A stretch of DNA of 64,000 nt from Pseudomonadota bacterium (lineage in GTDB: Bacteria > Myxococcota_A > UBA796 > GCA-2862545): the NCBI GenBank assembly GCA_002862545.1, contig PKDJ01000260.1:1-64000 (forward strand). The letters run 5' to 3'. The notes beneath the pieces are model-generated. The model ran no database searches. It was not told the origin of the DNA and worked only from the letters and a program-made list of their open reading frames with translations. Shown in pieces: positions 28,549 through 38,271 of the stretch; the stretch's first letter is position 1; each line of letters starts with the position of its first letter. Both the position numbers and the translations under genes were made by a program.

Positions 28549-30213
28549 GTGGTCACCATCACCGACCTGACGAAGGAGTTCGGCGGACGCACGCTGTTCC
28601 GCGATGTCTCCATGCAGCTGCATGCGGGGCAGCGGTACGGCATCGTCGGCGCCAACGGCTCGGGCAAGTCCACCTTCCTGCGCATCCTCACCGGTGAGGA
28701 GCAGTCCAGCGGCGGCTCCGTGCAGATCCCGAAGGCCACGCGCGTGGGGGTCCTCGAGCAGGACCACTACAAGTACGAGGACGTGCCCCTTCTCCACGTG
28801 GTGATGATGGGTCATGCCGAGGTCTGGTCCGCGATGGCGCGCAAGGAGGCCATGCTCTCGGGGCCGGAGGAAGACTTCGACGCGGACCGCTACGCCAACA
28901 TCGAGGAGACCATCCTGCGGCTCGGTGGCTACGCCCTCGAGTCCAAGGCGGCGGAGATCCTGGAGGGCATGGGGATCCCTACCTCGCAGCACTACGACCC
29001 GCTGTCGACGCTCTCTGGCGGCTACAAGCTCCGCGTCCTGCTCGCTCGCACCCTCGCGGGCAGCCCCGATCTGCTGCTGCTCGACGAGCCCAACAACCAC
29101 CTCGACATCTTGTCCCTCCGCTGGCTCGAGACCTTCCTGTGCCGCTTCGCCGGCTGTGCGGTCATCGTCAGCCACGACCACCGCTTCCTCGACAACATGA
29201 CCACTCAGATCCTCGACGTGGACTACGAGCGGATCATGTCCTACCGCGGCAACTACACCGCCTTCCTCGAGGCCAAGATCGAGCATCGCGGGCGTCAGGA
29301 GCGAGAGATCGCCAAGCGCGAGAAGGAGATCGCCGATCACAAGGCCTTCATCGCCCGCTTCAAGGCGAAGGCGACCAAGGCCCGCCAGGCGAACTCCCGC
29401 CAGAAGCGCATGGAGAAGATCGAGATTGCGGTCCTGCCGCAGAGCAGCCGCCGGCATCCGCGCTTTGCCTTCCCCCAGCGCCGTCCCAGCGGTCGCACGG
29501 TCCTCGAGGCCGTGGGGATCTGCAAGTCCTACGGCGACAAGGTCGTGCTCGACGGAGTCGACCTGGAGATCGAGCGAGGCGACCGCGTCGCGGTGATCGG
29601 ACCCAACGGCATCGGGAAGTCCACCCTGCTGAAGATCCTCCAGGGCGTCGTCGAGGCGGACGAGGGCCTCGTGGAGTGGGGCTATGAGACCCACCGTGGC
29701 TACTTCGCGCAGGATCACGGAGAGCTGCTCCACGGCGACCACACGGTCGCCTCCTGGCTGTGGGAGCAGGTGCCCCTCGACCCACAGGGTGCGATCTACG
29801 GGCGGCTCGCACAGGTGTTGTTCTCCAGAGAGGACGCCGACAAGCGGGTGCCTGCGCTCTCTGGCGGCGAGGCGGCTCGCCTCGTGCTCTGTGGAGTCGC
29901 GGCGCAGAAGCCCAACGTGTTGATCCTCGACGAGCCCACCAACCACCTCGACCTCGAGGGCATCGAGGCCCTAGCCAAGTCGCTGCAAGAGCTCGAGAGC
30001 ACCCTCATCCTGGTCTCCCACGACCGCTGGTTCGTCAGCCAGGTCGCCACGCGCATCATCGAGATTCGCGAGGACGGCGTAGAGGACTTCCGTGGCACCT
30101 ACGGCGAGTACCTGCGGCACCTCGGCACGGACCACCTCGACCGGAACGAGGTGGTCGCGGCTGCCAAGGCCGAGAAGAAGGGCAAGAAGGGACGCCGCGG
30201 CAAGCGGGGCTGA
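28549..30213 (+). CDS. ABC-F family ATPase
   Basis: Two ABC domains: GANGSGKST and GPNGIGKST, LSGGYK and LSGGEAARL, LLDEPNNHLD and LDEPTNHLD. Confidence 0.94.
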   Translation: MVTITDLTKEFGGRTLFRDVSMQLHAGQRYGIVGANGSGKSTFLRILTGEEQSSGGSVQIPKATRVGVLEQDHYKYEDVPLLHVVMMGHAEVWSAMARKEAMLSGPEEDFDADRYANIEETILRLGGYALESKAAEILEGMGIPTSQHYDPLSTLSGGYKLRVLLARTLAGSPDLLLLDEPNNHLDILSLRWLETFLCRFAGCAVIVSHDHRFLDNMTTQILDVDYERIMSYRGNYTAFLEAKIEHRGRQEREIAKREKEIADHKAFIARFKAKATKARQANSRQKRMEKIEIAVLPQSSRRHPRFAFPQRRPSGRTVLEAVGICKSYGDKVVLDGVDLEIERGDRVAVIGPNGIGKSTLLKILQGVVEADEGLVEWGYETHRGYFAQDHGELLHGDHTVASWLWEQVPLDPQGAIYGRLAQVLFSREDADKRVPALSGGEAARLVLCGVAAQKPNVLILDEPTNHLDLEGIEALAKSLQELESTLILVSHDRWFVSQVATRIIEIREDGVEDFRGTYGEYLRHLGTDHLDRNEVVAAAKAEKKGKKGRRGKRG

Positions 30214-30294
30214 CCTCACGGTCGCTTGACACAGCCCAGAGCAACGAGCGGGGCCAACCGGGCATCATCTTGGCAGAAGACTGCTGGAGGTTCG

Positions 30295-31698
30295 ATGTCG
30301 ATCTGGTTGATTGCGGCTGTCGCGAGTGCACAGTCCTTGGTGGTCTCGGGCAGCTGCCCCGGCGTCGTAGAGCTGACCGTCGAGGACGTGACCGAGGGCG
30401 GCGAGGTCCTGTTCGTCGGCGGCCCCGATGGTGGCCAGGCCGCTCTGGTCGACGGAGAGTGCGCAGGCACGGTCACCGGGCTGGGCAGATCGGCCCGGCA
30501 GATCGGACCGCTTCCTGTCGTCGCGCCGGGGATCGTGGCCGCCTCGCCGCGCATCGGAAACCGGCAGGCCAACTGGCTCGTGCAGGCTGTCGACCTTTCG
30601 ACCTGCACGGTCACCGAGCCCGTGGCCATCTGTGGCGATGGCGGCTCCGAGCTTGAGCTGACCGCTGACCACGAGAACGTCGATCTGTCGGTCGTGCTCG
30701 ACACCACGTGCTCCATGTCTGCCTGGCTCGATGGCCTCCGAGACCGCTTTCCATCGGCGGCCGTGAGCCTCGGCGCCGACCTGGACAGCCTCACCTTCGG
30801 CTTCGCCACCTACGACGACTACAACGACGCCAGCTTCGGCTCGGGGCTCGACAAGCCCTTTGAGCTCCGACAGCAGCAGACCACTGACGCAGGACGCCTG
30901 AGCGCCGCACTGGATGCCGCTGCGATCCACAGCGGTGCGGATGGCCCCGAGTCGGGCAACGAGGCCATCTACCAGGCCTTCACCGGCGCAGGCTACGACC
31001 AGGACTGCGACGGCCGCTACGACTCTGCCGACGACGTGTACCCACTGATCTCGAGCCCCCTCGATGCCTTCGGCGGCCGCACACCGGACTCCTACGATCC
31101 GACGACACCCAGTGGCGGTGAGCTCGGCGGCATGGGCTTCCGGGAAGGCGCACTGCCCATCGTCGTGCTGATCACCGACAACGAGCTGCGCGACCCGGCG
31201 GATGGCTACGACTCCCCAGGGGGCTGCAGCATCGACGCAAGTGCGGGGGATGCGATCGCAGCAGCGCGAGGGCTCGGCGGACGCATCGTGGGCGTCAACG
31301 TCTCGGCCTTCAATGACACGGGCCGGCGTCAGCTCGCTGACCTCGCCATTGCGACCGACTCCCGGGTCGACGTGGATGGTGACGGCAGCATCGAGCCCGC
31401 CGTGTACGAGCTCGGAGATCCGGCCGAGATCACCGCCACCCTGCTCAGTGCGGTCACCGGCCTCACTGCGCCCGCGTCCTTCGACAGCATCCGCCTCGAG
31501 GTCGTGGAAGATCCCACCGAGTCCGTCCGCGCCGTGGCTCCTGAGGCCTACGTCGACATGCCCGGTGGGTCGGACCTCACCTTCACCGTCGCGGGCCTCG
31601 GTCCCATCGTCGAGGGGCCGACCGACTACCCGGTGCGCATCGCTCTGAAGTCCGGCCGCTACACGCTCTCTGAGCAGATCATCTACATCGACCGCTGA
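30295..31698 (+). CDS. Secreted vWA-domain protein
   Basis: Signal peptide from ATG 30295; VDLSVVLDTTCSM...DSLTFGFATYDDYND MIDAS-like; N-terminal GSCPG...DLSTC domain. Confidence 0.8.
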   Translation: MSIWLIAAVASAQSLVVSGSCPGVVELTVEDVTEGGEVLFVGGPDGGQAALVDGECAGTVTGLGRSARQIGPLPVVAPGIVAASPRIGNRQANWLVQAVDLSTCTVTEPVAICGDGGSELELTADHENVDLSVVLDTTCSMSAWLDGLRDRFPSAAVSLGADLDSLTFGFATYDDYNDASFGSGLDKPFELRQQQTTDAGRLSAALDAAAIHSGADGPESGNEAIYQAFTGAGYDQDCDGRYDSADDVYPLISSPLDAFGGRTPDSYDPTTPSGGELGGMGFREGALPIVVLITDNELRDPADGYDSPGGCSIDASAGDAIAAARGLGGRIVGVNVSAFNDTGRRQLADLAIATDSRVDVDGDGSIEPAVYELGDPAEITATLLSAVTGLTAPASFDSIRLEVVEDPTESVRAVAPEAYVDMPGGSDLTFTVAGLGPIVEGPTDYPVRIALKSGRYTLSEQIIYIDR

Positions 31699-31708
31699 TC
31701 CTCGCAGG

Positions 31709-31744
31709 CTGCAGGGGAGCGCCTGGGGGGGAGCCCCCCTGCAG
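31709..31744 (+). terminator. GC-rich terminator-like hairpin after the vWA gene
   Basis: CTGCAGGGG...CCCCTGCAG 9-bp arms, 10 bp after the stop; no clear U tract. Confidence 0.45.
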
Positions 31745-31860
31745 TCTGCACTCGCGGCGCTCGGGGCATGACCGGTGCCGTCCTACAGGCGGAAACGGAC
31801 TGTCCTCCTCCTGTGGCGCTCCCGGTAGCTATCTCTGAGCATCCACCGGAGAGCCGACGG

Positions 31861-32910
31861 ATGAAGTCACAGGCGCCACAGCGGACCGGCAACACTTGGG
31901 ACGTGGAGGTCGACACCGCCGGGTGCTTCCAGCGGAGCGCCTCGGTGTTCCGCGGAGCCCTGCCGAACCAGGCCGAGGCGGGTCGGTACCACCTGTACGT
32001 CTCCCTCGCGTGCCCCTGGGCCCACCGGACCCTGATCGCGCGGGCCCTGAAGGGTCTCGAGGCCGCGATCACCGTCGACGTGGTCGACCACTTCCTCGAT
32101 GACCGCGGCTGGACGCTCCAGGCCCAGACGCCCGGGGCGACACGCGACACGGTCTTCGGTCACGAGCGCCTGCGTGACATCTACCGCCTCACCGACCCCA
32201 GCTACGCCGGTCGGATCACCGTCCCGGTCCTGCTCGACAAGCAGACCGGCCGAATCGTGAACAACGAGTCCTCCGAGATCATCCGCCTGCTGAACACCCG
32301 CTTCCAGGCGCACGCGCTTCGGCCGAGCCTCGATCTCTACCCCGAGCACCTCCGGCAGCGCATCGACGCGATCAACGACTGGGTCTACCCCCTGATCAAC
32401 AACGGGGTGTACAAGGCCGGCTTCGCGAAGTCTCAGGCGGCCTACGACCAGGCTGCCCGAGGGGTGTTCGTCGGCCTTGACCGCGCAGAGGCCCTCCTGG
32501 CGACGAGCCGCTTCATCGCGGGCCCTCGAATCACCGAGGCGGACATCCGCCTGGTCACGACGTTGTTCCGCTTCGACGTGGTCTACCACACACACTTCAA
32601 GTGCAACCTACGACGCGTGATCGACTACCCCAACCTCTGGGCCTACACCCGCGACCTCTACCAGACACCCGGCATCGGGGACTCCCTCGACCTCGAGCAC
32701 GTCAAGCAGCACTACTTCGCCTCACACGAGGCGCTGAATCCCTGTCGGATCGTGCCGCTCGGGCCAGAGACGCCGTCCTTCGACGCACCGCATGACCGCG
32801 CAGCACTCGGCGACGGACACCTCTTCTGGAGCACGAGCAGCAGCGAGACGACCCGAAGGCCTCCCGAGGCCGCGCCGCCGTCACACGCTGGCACCGTGCA
32901 GCGGAGCTGA
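31861..32910 (+). CDS. Glutathionyl-hydroquinone reductase / GST (YqjG/ECM4-like)
   Basis: GRYHLYVSLACPWAHRTLIARALKGL, IVNNESSEIIRLLN. Confidence 0.93.
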   Translation: MKSQAPQRTGNTWDVEVDTAGCFQRSASVFRGALPNQAEAGRYHLYVSLACPWAHRTLIARALKGLEAAITVDVVDHFLDDRGWTLQAQTPGATRDTVFGHERLRDIYRLTDPSYAGRITVPVLLDKQTGRIVNNESSEIIRLLNTRFQAHALRPSLDLYPEHLRQRIDAINDWVYPLINNGVYKAGFAKSQAAYDQAARGVFVGLDRAEALLATSRFIAGPRITEADIRLVTTLFRFDVVYHTHFKCNLRRVIDYPNLWAYTRDLYQTPGIGDSLDLEHVKQHYFASHEALNPCRIVPLGPETPSFDAPHDRAALGDGHLFWSTSSSETTRRPPEAAPPSHAGTVQRS

Positions 32911-32931
32911 GAGGCGGCTAAGCGCCCGGCG

Positions 32932-33888
32932 ATGCACGGTCAGATTCACTTCCTGGGTCCCCAGCGGCCCACGCCCAACCTCAGCCAGGTGCTGGCGACC
33001 CTCGACGGCCACGGCCCCGTCGTGGCGATCACGGCTGGCTGGCGCCACGACGAGGGCGAGACGGCTGCGCTGCGCGAGGTCGTCGGGGACCGACTCGTCG
33101 AGCTTCCCCTCTACCGCTGGTTCGAGGAGCTCGAGAGCAGCGAGCTGTCGAGGGCCTGGCACCGACAGCAGCAGCGCATCCTCGGTGTGAAGGATCTCCA
33201 TCGAATCCGCCTGCACGGGGCGCTCGACAGCACGCGCCGTCTCCTCGACGCCGAGACGGCCGAGGAGGGGGCCCTGCAGCCCCTGCTCCAGTGGGCGATG
33301 GACGATGTGCGGCGCGTCGACGACCAGTTCTTGGAGCAGATCGCCGCCATCAGCGCCGAGCATCCAGAGTGCCTCGCCCCGTGGCAGCAGCCGACGGTGC
33401 GGGATCGGCACCAAGAGGCGGCCGACATCCTCGCCTCGGCCGACACCGTCCTGCTCGCCGGCGGTCACGTCGGCGTGCTCCGCAACCGCCTCTTCTACTT
33501 CGGCCTCGACCGCGTCCTGAAGGCCGTGCGAGCTCGTGGAACGCACCTGATCGCCTGGGGAGCCGGTGCGATGGTGCTCACCGAGCGCGTGGTGCTCTTC
33601 TACGACGATCCACCTGACGGACCGACCTACCCCGAGCTCTTCGGCGAGGGCATCGGCCTCGTGCGGGGCGTGGTGGCCCTCCCTCATGCACGACGACGAC
33701 TGCGCCTCGATGACTCCCGACGCGTCTCCCTCCTCGCGGCACGCTTTGCCCCAGCCGCATGCATCGCACTGGAGAGCGGAGGCTGGCTCGACCGGCAGGG
33801 CGGCACCCTCGTGAATCGTGGAGAGCCTGGCACCGTGCAGCGGCTGAACCGCGACGGCACCGTGATGCCCGTCGGGGAGGGGCAGTGA
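32932..33888 (+). CDS. Type 1 glutamine amidotransferase-like / peptidase S51-like protein with substituted nucleophile
   Basis: ADTVLLAGGHVGVLRNRL and HLIAWGAGAMVLTERVVLFYDD; expected xSAGA elbow reads GAGA. Confidence 0.7.
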   Translation: MHGQIHFLGPQRPTPNLSQVLATLDGHGPVVAITAGWRHDEGETAALREVVGDRLVELPLYRWFEELESSELSRAWHRQQQRILGVKDLHRIRLHGALDSTRRLLDAETAEEGALQPLLQWAMDDVRRVDDQFLEQIAAISAEHPECLAPWQQPTVRDRHQEAADILASADTVLLAGGHVGVLRNRLFYFGLDRVLKAVRARGTHLIAWGAGAMVLTERVVLFYDDPPDGPTYPELFGEGIGLVRGVVALPHARRRLRLDDSRRVSLLAARFAPAACIALESGGWLDRQGGTLVNRGEPGTVQRLNRDGTVMPVGEGQ

Positions 33889-35039
33889 ATCCACTCACCG
33901 AGCTGCTCAAGCAGGTCGTCGCCGACCCCGACCACGCCTCGAAGGCCCTCGAGTCCTTCGTCGCAGAGAATCAGCTGCCGCTCTTCGATGGCGGCATGGC
34001 CACCTTCTTCTTCTGGATCGACGAGCCGCTCGACGCCGTCTACCTCGTGCACTGGGTCTTCGGCCTGGAGTCGCGGCAGCAGTTCCACCGCGTCCCCCAC
34101 ACCGACGCCTGGTACCTCCGCCTCGAGCTGCCTCCCCGTGCGCGCATCGAGTACAAGATGGAGATTCACCACAGCGGTGGAACCCGCTGGGTGCGCGATC
34201 CCCACAATCCCCTGCATGCCTTCGATCCCTTTGGCAGCAACTCGGTCTGCGCCACGCCCGGCTACGTCGAGCCCCCATGGGTGGATGTCGAGCCTGGGGT
34301 TCGCCCAGGAGAGATGACGTCGTTCACCTTCGACAGCGAGGTGTACGGCGATCAGCGAGAGATCAAGGTCTACCTCCCGCAGGAGTACAAGCCTCACAAG
34401 CAGTACCCGCTGTTGATCTGCCACGACGGCGACGACTACCTCCAGTTCGCGGCGATGAAGGAGGTCCTCGACAACCTGATTCAGCGCCGCGAGGTGCGCC
34501 CCCTGGTCGTTGCCTTCACCCGAGGTCACGACCGCAACCGCGAGTACGGGGCCAACCCACGCCAGCCCGCCTTCCTCGTCGACGAGGTCCTGCCCGAGGT
34601 CCGGAGGCGCTTCGGCATCAGCGACGACCCCCGCGAGCTGGGGCTGATGGGCGCGAGCTTTGGCGGTGTGAGCAGCCTCTACTGCGCCTGGACGCGACCC
34701 GGCGTCTTCGGCCGCCTGCTGCTTCAGTCGGGCTCCTTCGTGTTCACCGACGTAGGGGGTCACGGGCGCGGCGAGCTGTGGGACCCCGTCGTCGACTTCG
34801 TCAACCGCCTGCGTGAATCGCCCGATCGACTTGGTCATCCGCGGATCTACATGAGCTGCGGCACCTTCGAGTCACTGATCACCTTCAACCGCGCCCTAGC
34901 ACCGCTCCTGCGGGAGGCCGGCCACGACGTGCGCTTCGACGAGGCCAACGACGGCCACAACTGGATCGCCTGGCGAGATCGCCTGAGAGAGGGCCTCACA
35001 TGGCTCTTCCCGGGTTTTCTCTGGATGTACTACGACTGA
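33885..35039 (+). CDS. Enterochelin-esterase-like alpha/beta hydrolase
   Basis: GTG start overlaps upstream TGA (GTGA); SEVYGDQREIKVYLPQEYKPHKQYPLLICHDGDDY, GLMGASFGGVSSLY. Confidence 0.9.
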   Translation: MNPLTELLKQVVADPDHASKALESFVAENQLPLFDGGMATFFFWIDEPLDAVYLVHWVFGLESRQQFHRVPHTDAWYLRLELPPRARIEYKMEIHHSGGTRWVRDPHNPLHAFDPFGSNSVCATPGYVEPPWVDVEPGVRPGEMTSFTFDSEVYGDQREIKVYLPQEYKPHKQYPLLICHDGDDYLQFAAMKEVLDNLIQRREVRPLVVAFTRGHDRNREYGANPRQPAFLVDEVLPEVRRRFGISDDPRELGLMGASFGGVSSLYCAWTRPGVFGRLLLQSGSFVFTDVGGHGRGELWDPVVDFVNRLRESPDRLGHPRIYMSCGTFESLITFNRALAPLLREAGHDVRFDEANDGHNWIAWRDRLREGLTWLFPGFLWMYYD

Positions 35040-35106
35040 GCAGCCCTCGCGGGCGTCCCTCGCTGCCGGTCGTCCGAAGACGATACCGTCGTGCAGGGAG
35101 GGAAGC

Positions 35107-35919
35107 ATGCTCACACGGACACTGGCTCTGGTCCTGGTCGCCGCCTGCGGCGTCAAGGGCGACGGACTCACCGACACGAGCGTGAGCAGCACGACGACGG
35201 CAGAGACCGACACGGACGCCGACACCGACGCCGACACCGACACCGACACCGACGCCGACGCCGACGCCGACGCCGACACCGACACAGACTCTGCCCCAGA
35301 GCCCGCCGTCCCCCTTGCCGGACTCGGAGAGATCACGGGAGACTGCGGCGGGCTGATGCTCGACACGACGGCCACCGCGGGTCCGGCGCTCTACCGGAGC
35401 GCCCTCGACTTCGGTGACGCTCTCTGGGACGCAGCAGCGCTCTCCACGGGCGGGCAGCAGATCCTCGAAGACGGTGGCCTCGGCGGCTCCTCCCTCGAGT
35501 CCGAGGCCATCGCCTTCGACCTGCTCTACCGGTGCGAGCTGGCGAGCCTGCTGAAGACTGAGGCCGAGATCACGTACGACGACCCCGACGGAAAGAAGAC
35601 AGACCTGATCGTCGAGGTGGACGCGGTGCGGGTCGGGGTCAGCGTCACACGCGCCTACAGCTACCCCCCCGAGGAGGGCATGTCGCCGGAGGCCGCCCAG
35701 TCACTGCTCGACGACAAGCTCGCCGACATCCTCGTGAGTGCCGAGAATGCATCGCACGCGGATGCCTGGGAGGTGAGCTTCCTCTCGGTCATCGCCTGGG
35801 ACGACGCCCACGCAGATGCCATCGTGGCGGCCTGGGAGCGCGTCGACCCGGCGGTGAAGGGCGACACCCGGGTGCTGCTCACGGCGACCCACGGCGACGC
35901 GGACGCCATCCTCTACTGA
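35107..35919 (+). CDS. Lipoprotein with (DTDADT)n linker
   Basis: LVLVAAC lipobox, hexamer-encoded TDTDADTDADTDTDTDADADADADTDTD tract. Confidence 0.8.
   Translation: MLTRTLALVLVAACGVKGDGLTDTSVSSTTTAETDTDADTDADTDTDTDADADADADTDTDSAPEPAVPLAGLGEITGDCGGLMLDTTATAGPALYRSALDFGDALWDAAALSTGGQQILEDGGLGGSSLESEAIAFDLLYRCELASLLKTEAEITYDDPDGKKTDLIVEVDAVRVGVSVTRAYSYPPEEGMSPEAAQSLLDDKLADILVSAENASHADAWEVSFLSVIAWDDAHADAIVAAWERVDPAVKGDTRVLLTATHGDADAILY
35213..35286 (+). repeat. (GACRCC)n hexanucleotide repeat encoding DT/DA linker
   Basis: gacacggacgccgacaccgacgccgacaccgacaccgac... inside lipoprotein 35107..35919. Confidence 0.9.
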
Positions 35920-35923
35920 CGCC

Positions 35924-36409
35924 TCAGCGGAGGAGGTCGGGGTAGATCTGGTCGTAGGCGTCCTCGATGTTGTTGCTCTCGTCCCACTCGACCACCTGAC
36001 CGAAGGAGTCGATCTGGCAGGCACTGTAGAGAAACGGATATTCCTGGGTCTCGACCACGTGATCGAGCAGATCCCGCGGGTACCAGAAGGTGTACTCGAC
36101 CGAGGCTCCCGGTGCGAGAGACTTGGTCCGCACGTAGTCGAAGCCGGGCTGACCCACCGCGATGTCGTCGAGATCAGAGCGCATGTCCGAGACGTAGACA
36201 TCGAGCCAGATGCCGGGTGCCGTCGCGTCACCCACGTTCTCGATCCGGATGGTGAACGACTCTTCGGGGTCACCCACTCCAGTCCAGACCGGGTAGCAGA
36301 CGAGATCGGGCAGCTGGAGGTGGTCGAGCCAGTCCAGGTCGAAGTCGTACAGGCCGAAGGCGTGCGCGTTCGGTGTGAGGAAGGTCAGAGCAGTCAGAAT
36401 ACCGAGCAT
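35924..36409 (-). CDS. Small secreted CARDB-like protein
   Basis: Signal peptide; PDLVCYPVWTGVGDPEESFTIRIENVGDATAPGIWLDVYVSDMRSDLDD. Confidence 0.65.
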   Translation of the reverse strand: MLGILTALTFLTPNAHAFGLYDFDLDWLDHLQLPDLVCYPVWTGVGDPEESFTIRIENVGDATAPGIWLDVYVSDMRSDLDDIAVGQPGFDYVRTKSLAPGASVEYTFWYPRDLLDHVVETQEYPFLYSACQIDSFGQVVEWDESNNIEDAYDQIYPDLLR

Positions 36410-36491
36410 GGGAACCTCGCTGGGGCGTGTCGTTCGGCGACACCCCAGAGGTAGACCCCCTCCCCAAAAAACCTGGTCGCAAGACTCGGTC

Positions 36492-36525
36492 GGGCGCGAC
36501 TGTCACGATTGACACATTCGCGCCC
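36492..36525 (-). terminator. Compound hairpin immediately downstream of the 36532..37305 gene
   Basis: GGGCGCGA ... TCGCGCCC 8-bp outer stem with inner TGTCA-CGAT-TGACA stem, 6 bp past the stop; T6 run further downstream on the minus strand. Confidence 0.55.
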
Positions 36526-36531
36526 GTGCCC

Positions 36532-37305
36532 TCACCACGTGCCGCGGCGCCGCCCCAGAGCGACCAAGAACAGCAGCGGCAGCAGCCCCGTCGCCGAGCG
36601 GTCGCCCGAGCTGCACCCGCGGACTTCCTCGCTGTTCACCCGTGGCTGCTCCACGTCAGCGTCATCGGCGAGCTCGGGCGACGCAGCCCCTCCCGCCACC
36701 GGCCCGACCGCCCGCTCCTCGTCCGAGAGCTGACCGTCGCGATCGGCGTCCTGGTAGAGCGCAGTCTCCTCATGCACCCGCCATGCGAGCGCATCGTGGA
36801 ACAGCTCTCGCTCGGGCTCGACCACTCGGTAGGCCCCCTCCTCCAGCTCGAGCAGGCTCGACGAGATCCAGCCGGGCGCCCCGACCTCGAGCACGTAGGC
36901 ATCGCCATCGACCACGAAGCCCCCATCGCGCGAGAGCACGAGCTCCTCGACGGCCAGATCGATGGAGAACACGCCCCCGTTGGTGCCCGTGCCATCGATG
37001 CCGACCACGTCACCAAAGACGACGACGTACTCGCACCAGGGACCTGGCTCGACCGGCAGGGTCGCGCCTTCCAGCAGATCGACCTCGGCATCGATGGTCG
37101 TGATGAAGGGCTCCGTGTCGTCACCCTCGATGTTGCAGGGCCACTGCTCGACCACGTCGACGAGCGCCCAGCCCTCGCCGTACTCGACCTCCTCGCCCTG
37201 CGCGAGCCGAAGCTCGGCGTCACCGGGGTTGCCGACGATGGTGCCGCTTCCTGCCACATCGTTGGCAGAGCAGGCGACCAGCAGCAGAGCAGTCAGTCCT
37301 CGCAA
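36532..37305 (-). CDS. Lipoprotein with degenerate MYXO-CTERM-like tail
   Basis: LTALLLVACS lipobox; C-terminal RGCSSGDRSATGLLPLLFLVALGRRRGTW; start overlaps the end of the TIGR02147 gene. Confidence 0.75.
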   Translation of the reverse strand: MRGLTALLLVACSANDVAGSGTIVGNPGDAELRLAQGEEVEYGEGWALVDVVEQWPCNIEGDDTEPFITTIDAEVDLLEGATLPVEPGPWCEYVVVFGDVVGIDGTGTNGGVFSIDLAVEELVLSRDGGFVVDGDAYVLEVGAPGWISSSLLELEEGAYRVVEPERELFHDALAWRVHEETALYQDADRDGQLSDEERAVGPVAGGAASPELADDADVEQPRVNSEEVRGCSSGDRSATGLLPLLFLVALGRRRGTW

Positions 37306-38123
37306 GGGCCCTCCGAGAGCGGAAGAAGGGTCAGTTGAAGTTGGTAGACGCGCTCGGAAGGCGCCTCTTCCGTCTCACACATGTCGAGCAGGCGCGATGC
37401 TACCAGGTTGAGCTCCTGCTTGAGCGTCGGGACGAGCGCCTCCGAGATGCACACGGTGACGCCGATGTAGTGGCGCTCCTTCGCCTTTGAGCTTCGGATG
37501 CCGTGCTTGGCCAGCTCGAGCATCCCGCGGTGGTAGGCGTCGGCGGCGAGCCCCCGAACCTCGCGCGGCGTGGCCAGGGCGCCGTCCGACTGCACCACCC
37601 GGTCTCCTTCCCGCACGAGGAAGCCCAGCTCGAAGAGGGCATCGAGAGCCTCAGTCGCCTCGTCAGCGGTGATCGCCGGGCGGAGCTGCTCGGCAATCCA
37701 CGCGGGGTCGTCTCGGAAGTCCGGTCTCCGCGCGAGCTCGCGGATCGCTGGGTAGTACCAGTGCGCCAGGTAGCGGTAGCTCGCACCCTCGATCTGCTTG
37801 GCCAGGGCATAGCGTCGCGTGGCGGCGATCTGGTCCCAGATTCGCTGCTTGCTGTCGAGATCGGGCGCCTGGTCGAAGTCCACGAGCAGGGCGAACCAGG
37901 CCCGCTCCTCGGCGTCGAGGTCGAGCACGTCGGCGACCGCGTTGCGGCGAACCGGCGTGAGGTTGCGACGACCCTGGATCACATCGCGCAGGAAGCTCGG
38001 TGACTTCTCACCCACCCGCCGGGCGAAGGCGCGGTGGCTGTAGCGTGGACTCGCGGCCTTCTTCTCGGCGAACCAGTCGGCGAGGTAGGCGCGGTAGTCG
38101 AGCGTGGCGTACAAGTCGGGCAC
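37293..38123 (-). CDS. TIGR02147/DUF4423 family regulatory-type protein
   Basis: YATLDYRAYLADWFAEKKAASPRYSHRAFARRVGEKSPSFLRDVIQGRRNLT...VCISEALVPTLKQELN; GTG start at 38123. Confidence 0.82.
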   Translation of the reverse strand: MPDLYATLDYRAYLADWFAEKKAASPRYSHRAFARRVGEKSPSFLRDVIQGRRNLTPVRRNAVADVLDLDAEERAWFALLVDFDQAPDLDSKQRIWDQIAATRRYALAKQIEGASYRYLAHWYYPAIRELARRPDFRDDPAWIAEQLRPAITADEATEALDALFELGFLVREGDRVVQSDGALATPREVRGLAADAYHRGMLELAKHGIRSSKAKERHYIGVTVCISEALVPTLKQELNLVASRLLDMCETEEAPSERVYQLQLTLLPLSEGPCED

Positions 38124-38271
38124 ATCGGCAGGGTAGTCCGTCCGACCGGAGCCGGCAGGGGTCGTAAGGCGGCCAACAGACGCGTACGGCACGACACGTA
38201 CAGAACGTACACCCGGTCAGCAGACAGCACGTCGCGAGCAGCCCAGGATGAGAGGGCACCACGGAGGACCC

